Shown one piece after another: positions 46,425 to 54,386 of a stretch of 64,000 nt of DNA. The stretch is from Ignavibacteria bacterium (GTDB taxonomy: Bacteria; Bacteroidota; Ignavibacteria; Kapaibacteriales; UBA4661). The position numbers were made by a program, and so were the translations under genes. How positions within the stretch are numbered: the stretch's first letter is position 1; each line of letters opens with the position of its first letter. The notes under the pieces were generated by a model, which saw only the letters and a list, made by a program, of their open reading frames with translations, ran no database searches and was not told the origin of the DNA. The DNA is taken from the NCBI GenBank assembly GCA_013298775.1, contig JAAFIV010000017.1:29813-93812 (forward strand), given 5' to 3'.

Positions 46425-47198
46425 CTATGACCTCTCCAGCAACATCCTCGCGACAGCAAAATCGAAGGGAGTGGTAATTTTGATATTTTCTTCCAAGCCG
46501 TTTATTACAAACACAGTGTTTCCAGCAAATTCTACCACACTCGCATCATCCGTGCCGATAAAACCTTGCTTCTCGGCAAATGCGTAGGAAGAATGGAGTA
46601 GCTCGCGGCGAAAGGCTTGTGGAGTTTGAATAGCGCGTAAATGCTGGCGTGGCGGCGTGGAGCGTACACTCAAATCGGAAGAAATTTCTTTGATAGTTTC
46701 TTTTGGAACAAGTCCGGGAATCGCTGAACCACGCTCCATTGCTGCTTCTGCGAGCGAGGTGATAAATGCTGGTGTACAAAACGGGCGAACAGCGTCGTGG
46801 ACAAGCACGACATCAGAGTCAAGTATTGGAGCGGTATTCAGAGCATTGAAAATAGAGTATTGTCGTTCTGTGCCGCCTGGACAGATTGCGGCAAGTTTCG
46901 TGATTCTATGCGTGGTGCAGAGCGTTTGGATATGCTCGTGAAAATCTTCCGAAGCCGCTATCACAATGGCATCAACACACGGCGTTTGCTCGAAAACGTG
47001 GAGGGTACGAATAAGAATGGGGAGACCGCATAAATCAAGATATTGTTTCGGCAAAGCCGCACCAAAGCGAGTGCCAGAGCCAGCAGCAGGGATAATCACG
47101 CTCACACGTGCGTTGAGGCGAGGAGGAAGAGGCGAAGCGTGCGCTTGCGAAGGAGCTTGCGAAGGAGCTTGTGAGGAAAGGAAGGAAGCGTCGGACAC
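46425..47198 (-). CDS. ispD: 2-C-methyl-D-erythritol 4-phosphate cytidylyltransferase
   Basis: IspD makes CDP-methylerythritol in the non-mevalonate isoprenoid pathway. The product (257 residues) has IPAAGSGTRFGAALPKQYLDL near 35-55 for CTP binding, VLVHDAVRPF near 130 and TDDASVVEFAG near 215. The first 27 residues (SQAPSQAPSQAH) come from a 12-bp tandem repeat (gcttgcgaagga, 47151-47174), so the native start may be later. nusB lies 59 bases upstream on the same strand. Confidence 0.95.
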   Translation of the reverse strand: MSDASFLSSQAPSQAPSQAHASPLPPRLNARVSVIIPAAGSGTRFGAALPKQYLDLCGLPILIRTLHVFEQTPCVDAIVIAASEDFHEHIQTLCTTHRITKLAAICPGGTERQYSIFNALNTAPILDSDVVLVHDAVRPFCTPAFITSLAEAAMERGSAIPGLVPKETIKEISSDLSVRSTPPRQHLRAIQTPQAFRRELLHSSYAFAEKQGFIGTDDASVVEFAGNTVFVINGLEENIKITTPFDFAVARMLLERS

Positions 47199-47257
47199 GG
47201 AAATTCCTTTGTGCAGTGAGAAGGGGGCTGTCGTTATTGGGAAACGTTGATGGAAAG

Positions 47258-47941
47258 CTATTCCTTGCGTGTCTCATTGTTACTCGCTTCTGCGCTACTT
47301 TCGTCGTCTTCGTTGCTTTTTGCAATATTCACATCGAGCAGTCCGCGTCCCGTTTTATGCGCTTTTCCAGCATTTTTGAGTTCAGCAAAGGCAGAGTCCA
47401 AAATGCCATTGACAAACATTCCGCTTTTGTCGGTGGAATATCGTTTCACGATTTCAATCGCTTCATTGATAGTAACTTTGGCGGGAATTTCGGGAAAGCA
47501 CATGAGTTCGGCAATCGCAATTTTCAGCACCACGCGGTCAATGTTTGCCAAGCGTCCTATTTCCCAATTCTGCGAAAATTTTTCAATGAGCGTCACTGCG
47601 TATTCGGCGTGTTCTTCGGTTTTAATGAGCAGCTCTAAGGCGAATTGGCGCATTTCGTCGTCCCATTCGATAGGGAAATCTGCCTCAAGGTTGTGAATTT
47701 CCTCTTCGGTCAAAAGGCGATTTGGCGTTGCCGCTTCTTCCAAGCGAAATTCGATATTGAAGATATGCGCAAAGTTTTCGCGCCAATGCACTTCCGAAAC
47801 TTCCTGCGCCGACAAAAGCTGCATTGCTTTCTCGCGGACAAGTCGTCGTGTGCCTTTGACGATAGTCAGTGGCGGAATTACTTTCGATTTTGCCGCTTTT
47901 TCCGCTTTGCCGGATTTTTCAGAGTCGAGATGTTGAGCCAT
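47258..47941 (-). CDS. nusB: Transcription antitermination factor NusB
   Basis: The 227-residue protein has the NusB core at about 30-195: RLVREKAMQLLSAQE, then IEKFSQNWEIGRLANIDRVVLKIAIAEL and PAKVTINEAIEIVKRYSTDKSGMFVNGILD. NusB joins NusE (S10) to bind boxA RNA in ribosomal RNA transcription. The protein has Lys-rich N- and acidic C-terminal extensions (DDESSAEASNNETRKE), so it is longer than the usual 140-160 residues. Confidence 0.96.
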   Translation of the reverse strand: MAQHLDSEKSGKAEKAAKSKVIPPLTIVKGTRRLVREKAMQLLSAQEVSEVHWRENFAHIFNIEFRLEEAATPNRLLTEEEIHNLEADFPIEWDDEMRQFALELLIKTEEHAEYAVTLIEKFSQNWEIGRLANIDRVVLKIAIAELMCFPEIPAKVTINEAIEIVKRYSTDKSGMFVNGILDSAFAELKNAGKAHKTGRGLLDVNIAKSNEDDESSAEASNNETRKE

Positions 47942-48012
47942 TTCTGCGTCCTATGTATCAATAAATTCAGTGTCAAATTCATGCGAGCATTCTACCTATT
48001 TTCCGTCTGCTG

Positions 48013-48897
48013 TCAGCCTTGTTCCTTGCTTTCCTGAAAAATACGCAAGCAGTATTCTTTGTACGGGCTTTTCGGCAAACGCTCCATTGTCCGCATAAAA
48101 CCTGCTTCATCAATAAATTTTTGTTGCCATGCGATTTCCTCCAAACACGCGATTTTATAGCCTTGCCGCTCTTCAATCGTATGAATAAACATACTCGCTT
48201 CCAAGAGGCTTTTAGGCGTTCCCGTGTCCAACCACGCAATGCCACGCCCCATAATTTCTACCTTCAAACGTTGCTGGCGCAAATAGGTGTTATTGACATC
48301 GGTGATTTCTAGCTCACCGCGCGGACTGGGTTGCAGATTCTCGGCAATCTGCACCACGTCCGATGAATACACGTACAGACCAGGCACAGCATAGTTCGAC
48401 TTCGGTTTTGCGGGCTTTTCCTCAATGCTCACCACGCGCTTATCTGCGCTGAATTCCACCACGCCGTAGCGTTCGGGGTCGTTTACTTGGTAGCCGAAGA
48501 TTGTGCCGCCGATGTTGTTTTCAAGCGCGTTGCGGAGGAAGTTGAGTTTTCCGTAGAATAAATTATCGCCCAGAATCAAGCATACATCGTCATTGCCAAT
48601 AAATTCTTTGCCGTAGAGAAATGCTTGCGCAATACCTTTCGGTTCGGGTTGCACTTTGTAGGAAATACGCACTCCCCACTGCTCGCCAGAGCCAAGCAGT
48701 TTTTCAAAATTGGGTGTATCAATGGGAGTAGAAATGATAAGAATATCCTGAATGCCAGCCAACATCAGCGTTGCAAGCGGATAATATATCATCGGCTTGT
48801 CGTAAATCGGCTGAAGCTGTTTGCTGAACATTGCTGTCAGTGGGTACAAGCGTGTACCGCTTCCGCCAGCAAGAATAATACCTTTTGTCGTTTTCAT
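48013..48897 (-). CDS. rfbA: Glucose-1-phosphate thymidylyltransferase
   Basis: RfbA makes dTDP-glucose, the first step toward dTDP-rhamnose. The 294-residue product has GIILAGGSGTRLYPLTAMFSK near 5-25, PKGIAQAFLYGKEFIG, LILGDNLFYG, SIEEKPAKPKSNYAVPGLYVY and GIAWLDTGTPKSLLEAS. The ATG at 48895-48897 gives the family start. The frame is open upstream to 48996. rfbBCD genes are not in the window. Confidence 0.96.
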   Translation of the reverse strand: MKTTKGIILAGGSGTRLYPLTAMFSKQLQPIYDKPMIYYPLATLMLAGIQDILIISTPIDTPNFEKLLGSGEQWGVRISYKVQPEPKGIAQAFLYGKEFIGNDDVCLILGDNLFYGKLNFLRNALENNIGGTIFGYQVNDPERYGVVEFSADKRVVSIEEKPAKPKSNYAVPGLYVYSSDVVQIAENLQPSPRGELEITDVNNTYLRQQRLKVEIMGRGIAWLDTGTPKSLLEASMFIHTIEERQGYKIACLEEIAWQQKFIDEAGFMRTMERLPKSPYKEYCLRIFQESKEQG

Positions 48898-49136
48898 GCA
48901 AGGAACGATGCGAGATGGAAAAGAATAAGCGACTATGAATACTGAACCAGAACACTGTGCGTGGCGTGTACAGACAACCGTACTTAAACAAAACACAGCA
49001 TTTCAGGGGCGTAAGATACGATGCTTTGCAGGAATGAGGAAAAGAATTATGCGAAAATTGTTGATTGCATAGAGTGTACGAGATGAAAGACAAATGGTGG
49101 ATTTCGTCAAATGACGTTGCAAAACAAAGAATTGCC

Positions 49137-50222
49137 TTAAAAATCCAAATGCCCGCCAAAATCAAGAGCTTGAAAGGCTGAAGGTGCGATTTTTGCTTGC
49201 TGTAAAGCCTTTTGTAATTCCTGCAATGGTTCATGTTCGCCGTCGTCGGCGAGGGGAAATGTACCAAAATGAATGCCGATACTTTGCCGCGAATGCACGT
49301 CCTCATGCACCTTCACAGCCTCATCTGGCGCGATATGCACTGGCGACATAAACCAACGCGGACGAAACGCGCCAATCGGAATCAGCGCGAGCGTGATATT
49401 TTTGAAGCGTTCGCCAATTTTTTTGAAATGCCCGCCATAGCCAGAATCACCCACGAAGTAGATTTCATCGGCAGTTTGAGGATTTTTTGCCACAAACCCG
49501 CACCAGAGCGTCCCTGCACGGTCGCTCACACCGCGCCCCGAAAAATGCTGCGCTGGAACGCAGGTAATCTCAAGTGTAGCACTAAGTGTAGTGGTACTTC
49601 CTGGAAGCGTGTAGGTATGGGCTTGCCACCAATCCAGCTCAATAATCGTGCAACGAATTCCTTCCTGCTCCAAAAATGCTTTAATGCCAAGCGGCACAAC
49701 AATAACAGGTTTGAAGCGGTCTGCAAGGCGTTTCATGGTGGAAATATCCAAATGGTCGTAGTGATTGTGCGAAAGAAGAATCACGTCAATCGGCGGCAAG
49801 TCCGATTCTTTCACACCCGCCGGACGCACGCGCTTTGGTCCGATGCGGTCGAACACGCCGACATAGTCCGACCAAACAGGGTCGGTGAGGATATTGATGC
49901 CAGCACTTTGAATAAGTGCCGTAGAATGATTGATAAACGTAACGCGATTTTTTGCTGCATCAAGGCGTTTTTCTGGCACTGTGCTTGGGCTTGTCGGCGT
50001 ACTTTGTCGCTCGGGAAGCCACTCACCGCGCTCGGCAGTCATTTGCCAACGAAGAAGGTCTCCGAGACCAGTCTCTTTCGGGTGTTCGGGGTTGAAAAAG
50101 CGTTCTCCGTCGAAATGGTCACTTTTCGGACCGCTATATCTCGGCGCAGCAATAACGAAGCGTTCAAGCAGCATTCCCGTAAAAATCATAACGAATACTC
50201 CTCCAAGTAGCCATGCAAGCAT
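49137..50222 (-). CDS. NAPE-PLD/UlaG-like metallo-beta-lactamase-fold hydrolase
   Basis: The 361-residue protein has an N-terminal membrane anchor (MLAWLLGGVFVMIFTGMLLE) and the metal-binding motif LLSHNHYDHLDIST near 155-168, then VPAQHFSGRGV near 225 and YFVGDSGYGGHF near 260. NHSTALIQSAGINILTDPVW near 100 is the conserved pre-motif strand of the N-acyl-phosphatidylethanolamine phospholipase D group. It may cleave lipid or lactone substrates in the periplasm. The exact substrate is unknown. Confidence 0.9.
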   Translation of the reverse strand: MLAWLLGGVFVMIFTGMLLERFVIAAPRYSGPKSDHFDGERFFNPEHPKETGLGDLLRWQMTAERGEWLPERQSTPTSPSTVPEKRLDAAKNRVTFINHSTALIQSAGINILTDPVWSDYVGVFDRIGPKRVRPAGVKESDLPPIDVILLSHNHYDHLDISTMKRLADRFKPVIVVPLGIKAFLEQEGIRCTIIELDWWQAHTYTLPGSTTTLSATLEITCVPAQHFSGRGVSDRAGTLWCGFVAKNPQTADEIYFVGDSGYGGHFKKIGERFKNITLALIPIGAFRPRWFMSPVHIAPDEAVKVHEDVHSRQSIGIHFGTFPLADDGEHEPLQELQKALQQAKIAPSAFQALDFGGHLDF

Positions 50223-50341
50223 AGTGTTTGTGTGATAGAATTGGGAAAATATCTGTGGCTGGAATTGGAAATATGGCGAAAAAGTGCGGCAAATCTTGAA
50301 TGTATGCGAGGCAACAACAACGATGACGATTACGATTACGA

Positions 50342-51106
50342 TTACAATTCCAGCACCAAACCATCATAGCCCAATGCAATACCCTGTGGCAAGCGGGAAC
50401 TGAGGTCGGCATGCAAGATATTATGCGCTATGTGGGTGAAATACGTTTGCCTCGCACCAATACGCTGGGCGCAGGCAGTGGCTTCTTTTACCGTAAAGTG
50501 TGTTGGGTGGGCATCGTAGCGAAGCGCGTCGAGGATAAGCACCTCCACGCCGCGTAAAAGCTCGAACGATTCTTCAGGAATGAAATTTGTATCAGTGCAA
50601 TAGGCAAAATTTCCAATGCGATAGCCATTCACGCGCATTTTTCCGTGCATCATGGGAATAGGGAGAAATTCAATATCTCCGACCATAAACGGCGCAGAAT
50701 CTATGATGTGCTGCTCCACAACCGGCACACCACCGCCTTTTTGTCCTGTATCCACAAAGGCGTACAAAAACGTGCGACGAAGATTTTCCATCGTTTCTTC
50801 CATAAGATAAATCGGCATCGCCTTACGAAGCAGGAAATTAAAGGCTCTGAGGTCGTCGAAGCCCCCAATATGGTCGAAATGATGATGCGTGAACACAACA
50901 CCATCAATTTTCTGCACACCGAGACGCAACATTTGATACCGAAAATCTGCCGACGTATCAATCACTACCGTTGTTGTGGAAGACTCCACCATCAGCGAGG
51001 GACGCAAGCGTTTGTCGCGTCCATCGCTAGAGCGACACGTTTCACACGAACAGCCAGCAAGCGGAACGCCAGTAGAAGTGCCGCTCCCTAAAATGGTACA
51101 TTTCAT
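50342..51106 (-). CDS. PhnP-like metallo-beta-lactamase-fold hydrolase
   Basis: The 254-residue product starts MKCTILGSGTSTGVPLAGCSCETC, followed by VVIDTSADFRYQML and the HxHxDH motif VFTHHHFDHIGGFDDLRAFN near 75-94, and later HPTHFTVKEA and TYFTHIAHNI. This is the PhnP/RNase Z-like group of phosphodiesterases, here with a Cys-rich N-terminal loop. The upstream in-frame ATG (51220) is not used. The product lacks a signal peptide. Confidence 0.9.
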   Translation of the reverse strand: MKCTILGSGTSTGVPLAGCSCETCRSSDGRDKRLRPSLMVESSTTTVVIDTSADFRYQMLRLGVQKIDGVVFTHHHFDHIGGFDDLRAFNFLLRKAMPIYLMEETMENLRRTFLYAFVDTGQKGGGVPVVEQHIIDSAPFMVGDIEFLPIPMMHGKMRVNGYRIGNFAYCTDTNFIPEESFELLRGVEVLILDALRYDAHPTHFTVKEATACAQRIGARQTYFTHIAHNILHADLSSRLPQGIALGYDGLVLEL

Positions 51107-51237
51107 ACACTTGAGGGTAGTTTTGTACAGACGCTTGTGTCCGCACGAGTATTGATGAGGTGTTGGGGCAATGGTGGGGCTTCCAATACGCTTCCAATAC
51201 AATGTCGGAAGCCCGCCCATGCAGTCCTACTTTCGCG

Positions 51238-52149
51238 TTAATTCCGTTTCACGGTCTGGCTTGCGTACGTGCTTTCAAAGATTTTATCCGCATTCGCGGC
51301 TTCAAAGCCCTCGCGACGCTGTTCGCGCTTCAGTTGTGTGTAGGGAATGTGCGCAAATTCATCCAACGGACGACGCTCGGCAAACTCGACATACGAACCG
51401 GAAATGTTCTTGATTGCGCCGTTCGCAAATTCTGCATCCAGCATTTCCGCCACTGTCGAGCTTTGTATGAGCTTCCCATCTGGGCTTGCTTTCGCCTTTC
51501 CACCAGAATCATTCAGCTTAAAGCCGCTTCGCTCCAAGAATGCGTTAAAATCGGCGATAGTGTTGTAGCCATTCGGCAAATTGTGAATGGTAACGGTGAA
51601 GTGATTGAGATAATAGCGATTGTAAATCACCCATGCCGCATATTCGCTCTCTTCGGCGAGACGATTGTAATCTTCCACCGTCGGTGTGCGCCAGAGCGAT
51701 TTATGTAAGAATGCGTCAATCTCCGCACCATTGTTGAGGTTAATGCTATCAACGGGGTCGGAAGTAACTTCATCGGTGTAGGAACGAATGATGCGCTGCG
51801 CTTCTTCAGAAAGGTCGCCAACACGCAGTTCGCTCGCGAAAATACGTGGATAATGCGGCTTCGGCGGCGCGTACCAAAAAGCATTGAGCTTCTTTGCGGC
51901 AAAGAAATATGGGTCGCGTTTTTCGTAGCCCAAGCTCAAAAAGATTTTCTCAAATGACTGAATGCCAAGTTGCGGAACGCCCATTGTCCGAAAAGCAATG
52001 TGGTCGTTTTCAATGTCATCGCCGCTTTTAATGATGCCTTCTTTCACCATAACATTGATAACACCTTGTACGTCTGGCACACGCTCTTTGTAGCGGCGCA
52101 TTAAGCCATCAAGCACGATATCGAGGGGTGTTGCGGTTGCTGTAAGCAT
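51238..52149 (-). CDS. DUF1338 (2-oxoadipate dioxygenase/decarboxylase family) protein
   Basis: This ~303-residue protein carries DDIENDHIAFRTMGVPQLGI near residue 45 (metal-binding His), LRVGDLSEEAQRIIR, YYLNHFTVTIHNLPNG near 182 (second His) and SSTVAEMLDAEFANG near 235. These are the conserved blocks of DUF1338. Characterised homologues turn 2-oxoadipate into D-2-hydroxyglutarate in lysine breakdown. Whether this one does so is unknown. The start is the ATG at 52147-52149 rather than the TTG at 52164. Confidence 0.88.
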   Translation of the reverse strand: MLTATATPLDIVLDGLMRRYKERVPDVQGVINVMVKEGIIKSGDDIENDHIAFRTMGVPQLGIQSFEKIFLSLGYEKRDPYFFAAKKLNAFWYAPPKPHYPRIFASELRVGDLSEEAQRIIRSYTDEVTSDPVDSINLNNGAEIDAFLHKSLWRTPTVEDYNRLAEESEYAAWVIYNRYYLNHFTVTIHNLPNGYNTIADFNAFLERSGFKLNDSGGKAKASPDGKLIQSSTVAEMLDAEFANGAIKNISGSYVEFAERRPLDEFAHIPYTQLKREQRREGFEAANADKIFESTYASQTVKRN

Positions 52150-52222
52150 AAAAAATTCTATCAAAAAAAATGAAAAATGAGGTGTTTTGAATTCAAGCGT
52201 GTTTTTTACAAATCATCAAACC

Positions 52223-52280
52223 TTTATCCTTCTGCTTTTATCCTTCTGCTTTTATCCCTTCTGCTTTTATCCCTTCTGCC
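52223..52280. repeat. 14/15-bp tandem repeat after the YqaA gene
   Basis: Four units tttatcc(c)ttctgc(t/c): two of 14 bases (52223-52250) and two of 15 (52251-52280). It lies a few bases past the YqaA stop codon. Similar ttatcccttcgc and ttatccctctgcc words end the receiver gene and rlmB, so gene 3' ends seem to share this motif. Confidence 0.85.
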
Positions 52281-52286
52281 TTTTCT

Positions 52287-52745
52287 TCAGCCTCCAATAT
52301 GCAGCATTTGTGCGCCAAAGAGCGTGGCGACAAAGCGTGCAACGCGCAAACCGCAGACAATCAGCACAAACCAGAATAAATGCACGCGCACCGTTCCGGC
52401 AACGATTGTAAGCGGGTCGCCGACAAAAGGCAGCCACGAACCAAGTAAACTCCAGTGTCCCCAGCGTTCCATCCACGCCATTGCGCGTTGTCCGCTTCGG
52501 CTTTTTTCGAGACGCGTGAGCATGGGAATTCTGAGCAGCGCACCAATGCTATAATTGAGCAAACACGCCAAGCAATTTCCAAGCGAACACGCGATAAAAG
52601 CAGGTGCTACTGGCATTCCAACGGCAAGAGCAGCCACAAGCAATGCTTCCGAACTAAGCGGAATAAGCGTCGCAGAGAGGAAGGACGCGCCTCCCAAGCC
52701 CCACACACCGTACTCGGTGATAAATGCTTGCCAGTTGATGCCCAT
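52287..52745 (-). CDS. YqaA-family (DedA/SNARE-associated) membrane protein
   Basis: The 152-residue product has a membrane-rich layout with GLGGASFLSATLIPLSSEALLVAALAVGM near 16-44 and the conserved Gly/Arg motif MERWGHWSLLGSWLPFVGDPLTIVAGTVR near 90-118, which marks the VTT/YqaA group. VTT proteins help move phospholipids across membranes or maintain membrane energy. It lies in the minus-strand run between the DUF1338 and aminotransferase genes. Confidence 0.85.
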   Translation of the reverse strand: MGINWQAFITEYGVWGLGGASFLSATLIPLSSEALLVAALAVGMPVAPAFIACSLGNCLACLLNYSIGALLRIPMLTRLEKSRSGQRAMAWMERWGHWSLLGSWLPFVGDPLTIVAGTVRVHLFWFVLIVCGLRVARFVATLFGAQMLHIGG

Positions 52746-52800
52746 GTGTTCATTGGGAAAAGTGATGTTGTGAGATGCACATCATACAAAAATTGTTGGT

Positions 52801-52877
52801 AGTGGCACAGGCATTCTTGCCTGTGTTCGTCGCCCGAAGCCAGCACCAAGACTCACAGACAAGAATGTCTGTGCCAC
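52801..52877. repeat. Family B repeat, copy 3
   Basis: Agtggcacaggcattcttgcctgtg at the left and cacagacaagaatgtctgtgccact at the right are inverted copies. Read in reverse complement it lines up with copies 2 and 6 over its whole ~77 bases. Beyond it, 52945-53000 holds cgcccgacggcagcg...gccgtcggacga, a weak family C relative. Confidence 0.88.
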
Positions 52878-53023
52878 TATTTGGAAGAGCAGACAACGAA
52901 TCCATAATACTCTCTATATTGGAAGCGGGTGAAAACTGCATACATCAAACTCGCCCGACGGCAGCGTTAATGCGCCCCTCAGCCGTCGGACGAGAAGAGC
53001 GTTTTACCCTTGTTGAGTATATT

Positions 53024-54172
53024 CTATCGCCGAGCTGCTTCCAAAAACACGCGCTGCGCAGCATATACGCCTTTTCCAGCCTCAAACTCATGTCCGATGC
53101 GGTGCAGAGCATGTTCCATTGCGCCGAGTGCGCCGAGCATGTCTGCTTCGTCGTAATAGCCAAGATGCGAGGTGCGGAAAATCACGTCTTTGAGCTGGTC
53201 TTGTCCGCCAATGACGGTAATTCCGAGGTCTTTTTTGAGCAATTTCACAAAATCTTTTCCGCCCTTTTCTGGCAAATATGCTACGCTCACCGCATGAGAC
53301 GGCGATGTACCGTAGAGTTTCAGGTTCAACGCTTCAAAGCCGCTTCGTAAGCCGCGTGAGAGCGTTGCGTGACGATGCCAAATGTTTTCGATGCCTTCTT
53401 CCATCATCATTTCCAACGCTGGTGCAAGCCCGCAGACAAGCGATACGGCGGGTGTCCAAGGCGTAGAGTGTTCTTGCCATGCTTCACGGGCTTTTTTGAG
53501 GTCGAAGTAAAAATTACGCGATTTGAAAGAAGCCGCTTTTTGCCACGCTCGCTCGCTCAGGGCGACAAATGCTAGTCCGGGCGGAATCATTAAGCCTTTT
53601 TGCGAACCCGTCATCACCACATCAATATCCCATTCATCCATGCGGCATTCGTGCGCTCCAATTGAGGTAATGCCATCAATGCACACAAGCGCGTTTGGCA
53701 AGGTTTCTCGCACTGTTCGCGCCATTTCGCAGATGTTCGTGTATGTTCCTGTGGAGGTTTCGCTATGCACGAGCCAGACGCTACTTGCGTCGGGGTGTTG
53801 CTTCAAAACATCGCGCAATTGCTCGGTTTCAATGGCATTTCCCCAAGGAATTTCCACGTCAATCGCCGTCATACCAAAGGTTTTCATCATTTTGCCCCAC
53901 CGTTCGGCAAATTTTCCATTATTGATGTTGATACCTTTTTCACCCTCTTTGAACAGCGTTGTCATGGCGGCTTCTGCGGCTCCTGTGCCAGAGGCAGTGA
54001 GGGTGAGAACTGGCTGCGTAGTACAAAACAAGGTCTGGAGATGACGATTAACGCGCTCCATCAGCGCAATAAATTCTGCGTGCCGATGGTGAATTATCGG
54101 CTCTGCCATGCGCAGTAGCACATGTTCAGGAACAGGCGTTGGTCCGGGCGTGAAAAGACGAGGTTTTCGCAT
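53024..54172 (-). CDS. Class V aminotransferase (alanine/serine-glyoxylate type)
   Basis: The 382-residue PLP enzyme begins LFTPGPTPVPEHVLLRM and shows LTASGTGAAEAAMTTL near 58-73, LVHSETSTGTYTNI near 134, DGITSIGAHECRMDEWDIDV near 160-179 and the PLP lysine in MTGSQKGLMIPPG (near 190). Family members use alanine or serine as donors and glyoxylate or pyruvate as acceptors, and some act in photorespiration, serine or phosphonate metabolism. No pathway neighbour decides the substrate. It lies 214 bases below the histidine kinase on the same strand. Confidence 0.93.
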   Translation of the reverse strand: MRKPRLFTPGPTPVPEHVLLRMAEPIIHHRHAEFIALMERVNRHLQTLFCTTQPVLTLTASGTGAAEAAMTTLFKEGEKGININNGKFAERWGKMMKTFGMTAIDVEIPWGNAIETEQLRDVLKQHPDASSVWLVHSETSTGTYTNICEMARTVRETLPNALVCIDGITSIGAHECRMDEWDIDVVMTGSQKGLMIPPGLAFVALSERAWQKAASFKSRNFYFDLKKAREAWQEHSTPWTPAVSLVCGLAPALEMMMEEGIENIWHRHATLSRGLRSGFEALNLKLYGTSPSHAVSVAYLPEKGGKDFVKLLKKDLGITVIGGQDQLKDVIFRTSHLGYYDEADMLGALGAMEHALHRIGHEFEAGKGVYAAQRVFLEAARR

Positions 54173-54242
54173 GAGTAGGTAAAAATGAGGATTGACAGAT
54201 TGAACAGATGAGAGATTTAGGACTTTTGCAACATACCAATTT

Positions 54243-54329
54243 TATGGCACAGACAAGAGTGCCTGTGCTACCAAAGCCTCATGAAATCTGATTGTATTGG
54301 TAGCGCAGACACTCCTGTCTGCGCCATTT
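54243..54329. repeat. Family B repeat, copy 4
   Basis: Atggcacagacaagagtgcctgtgctacc faces ggtagcgcagacactcctgtctgcgccat. The interior aaagcctcatgaaatctgattg matches copy 5 (57.01 kb) in the opposite orientation, so 4 and 5 form a subfamily. It fills most of the spacer 54173-54386. Confidence 0.88.
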
Positions 54330-54386
54330 GCGAACGTCCTAAGATTGAACAGATTTTACAGGTATGTGTCGGCTATATCCACCACG

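Noticed and set aside
49137..51106. Beta-lactamases (metallo type)
   Set aside because: The flanking motifs match NAPE-PLD/UlaG-like and PhnP-like hydrolases, not antibiotic-hydrolysing class B enzymes.
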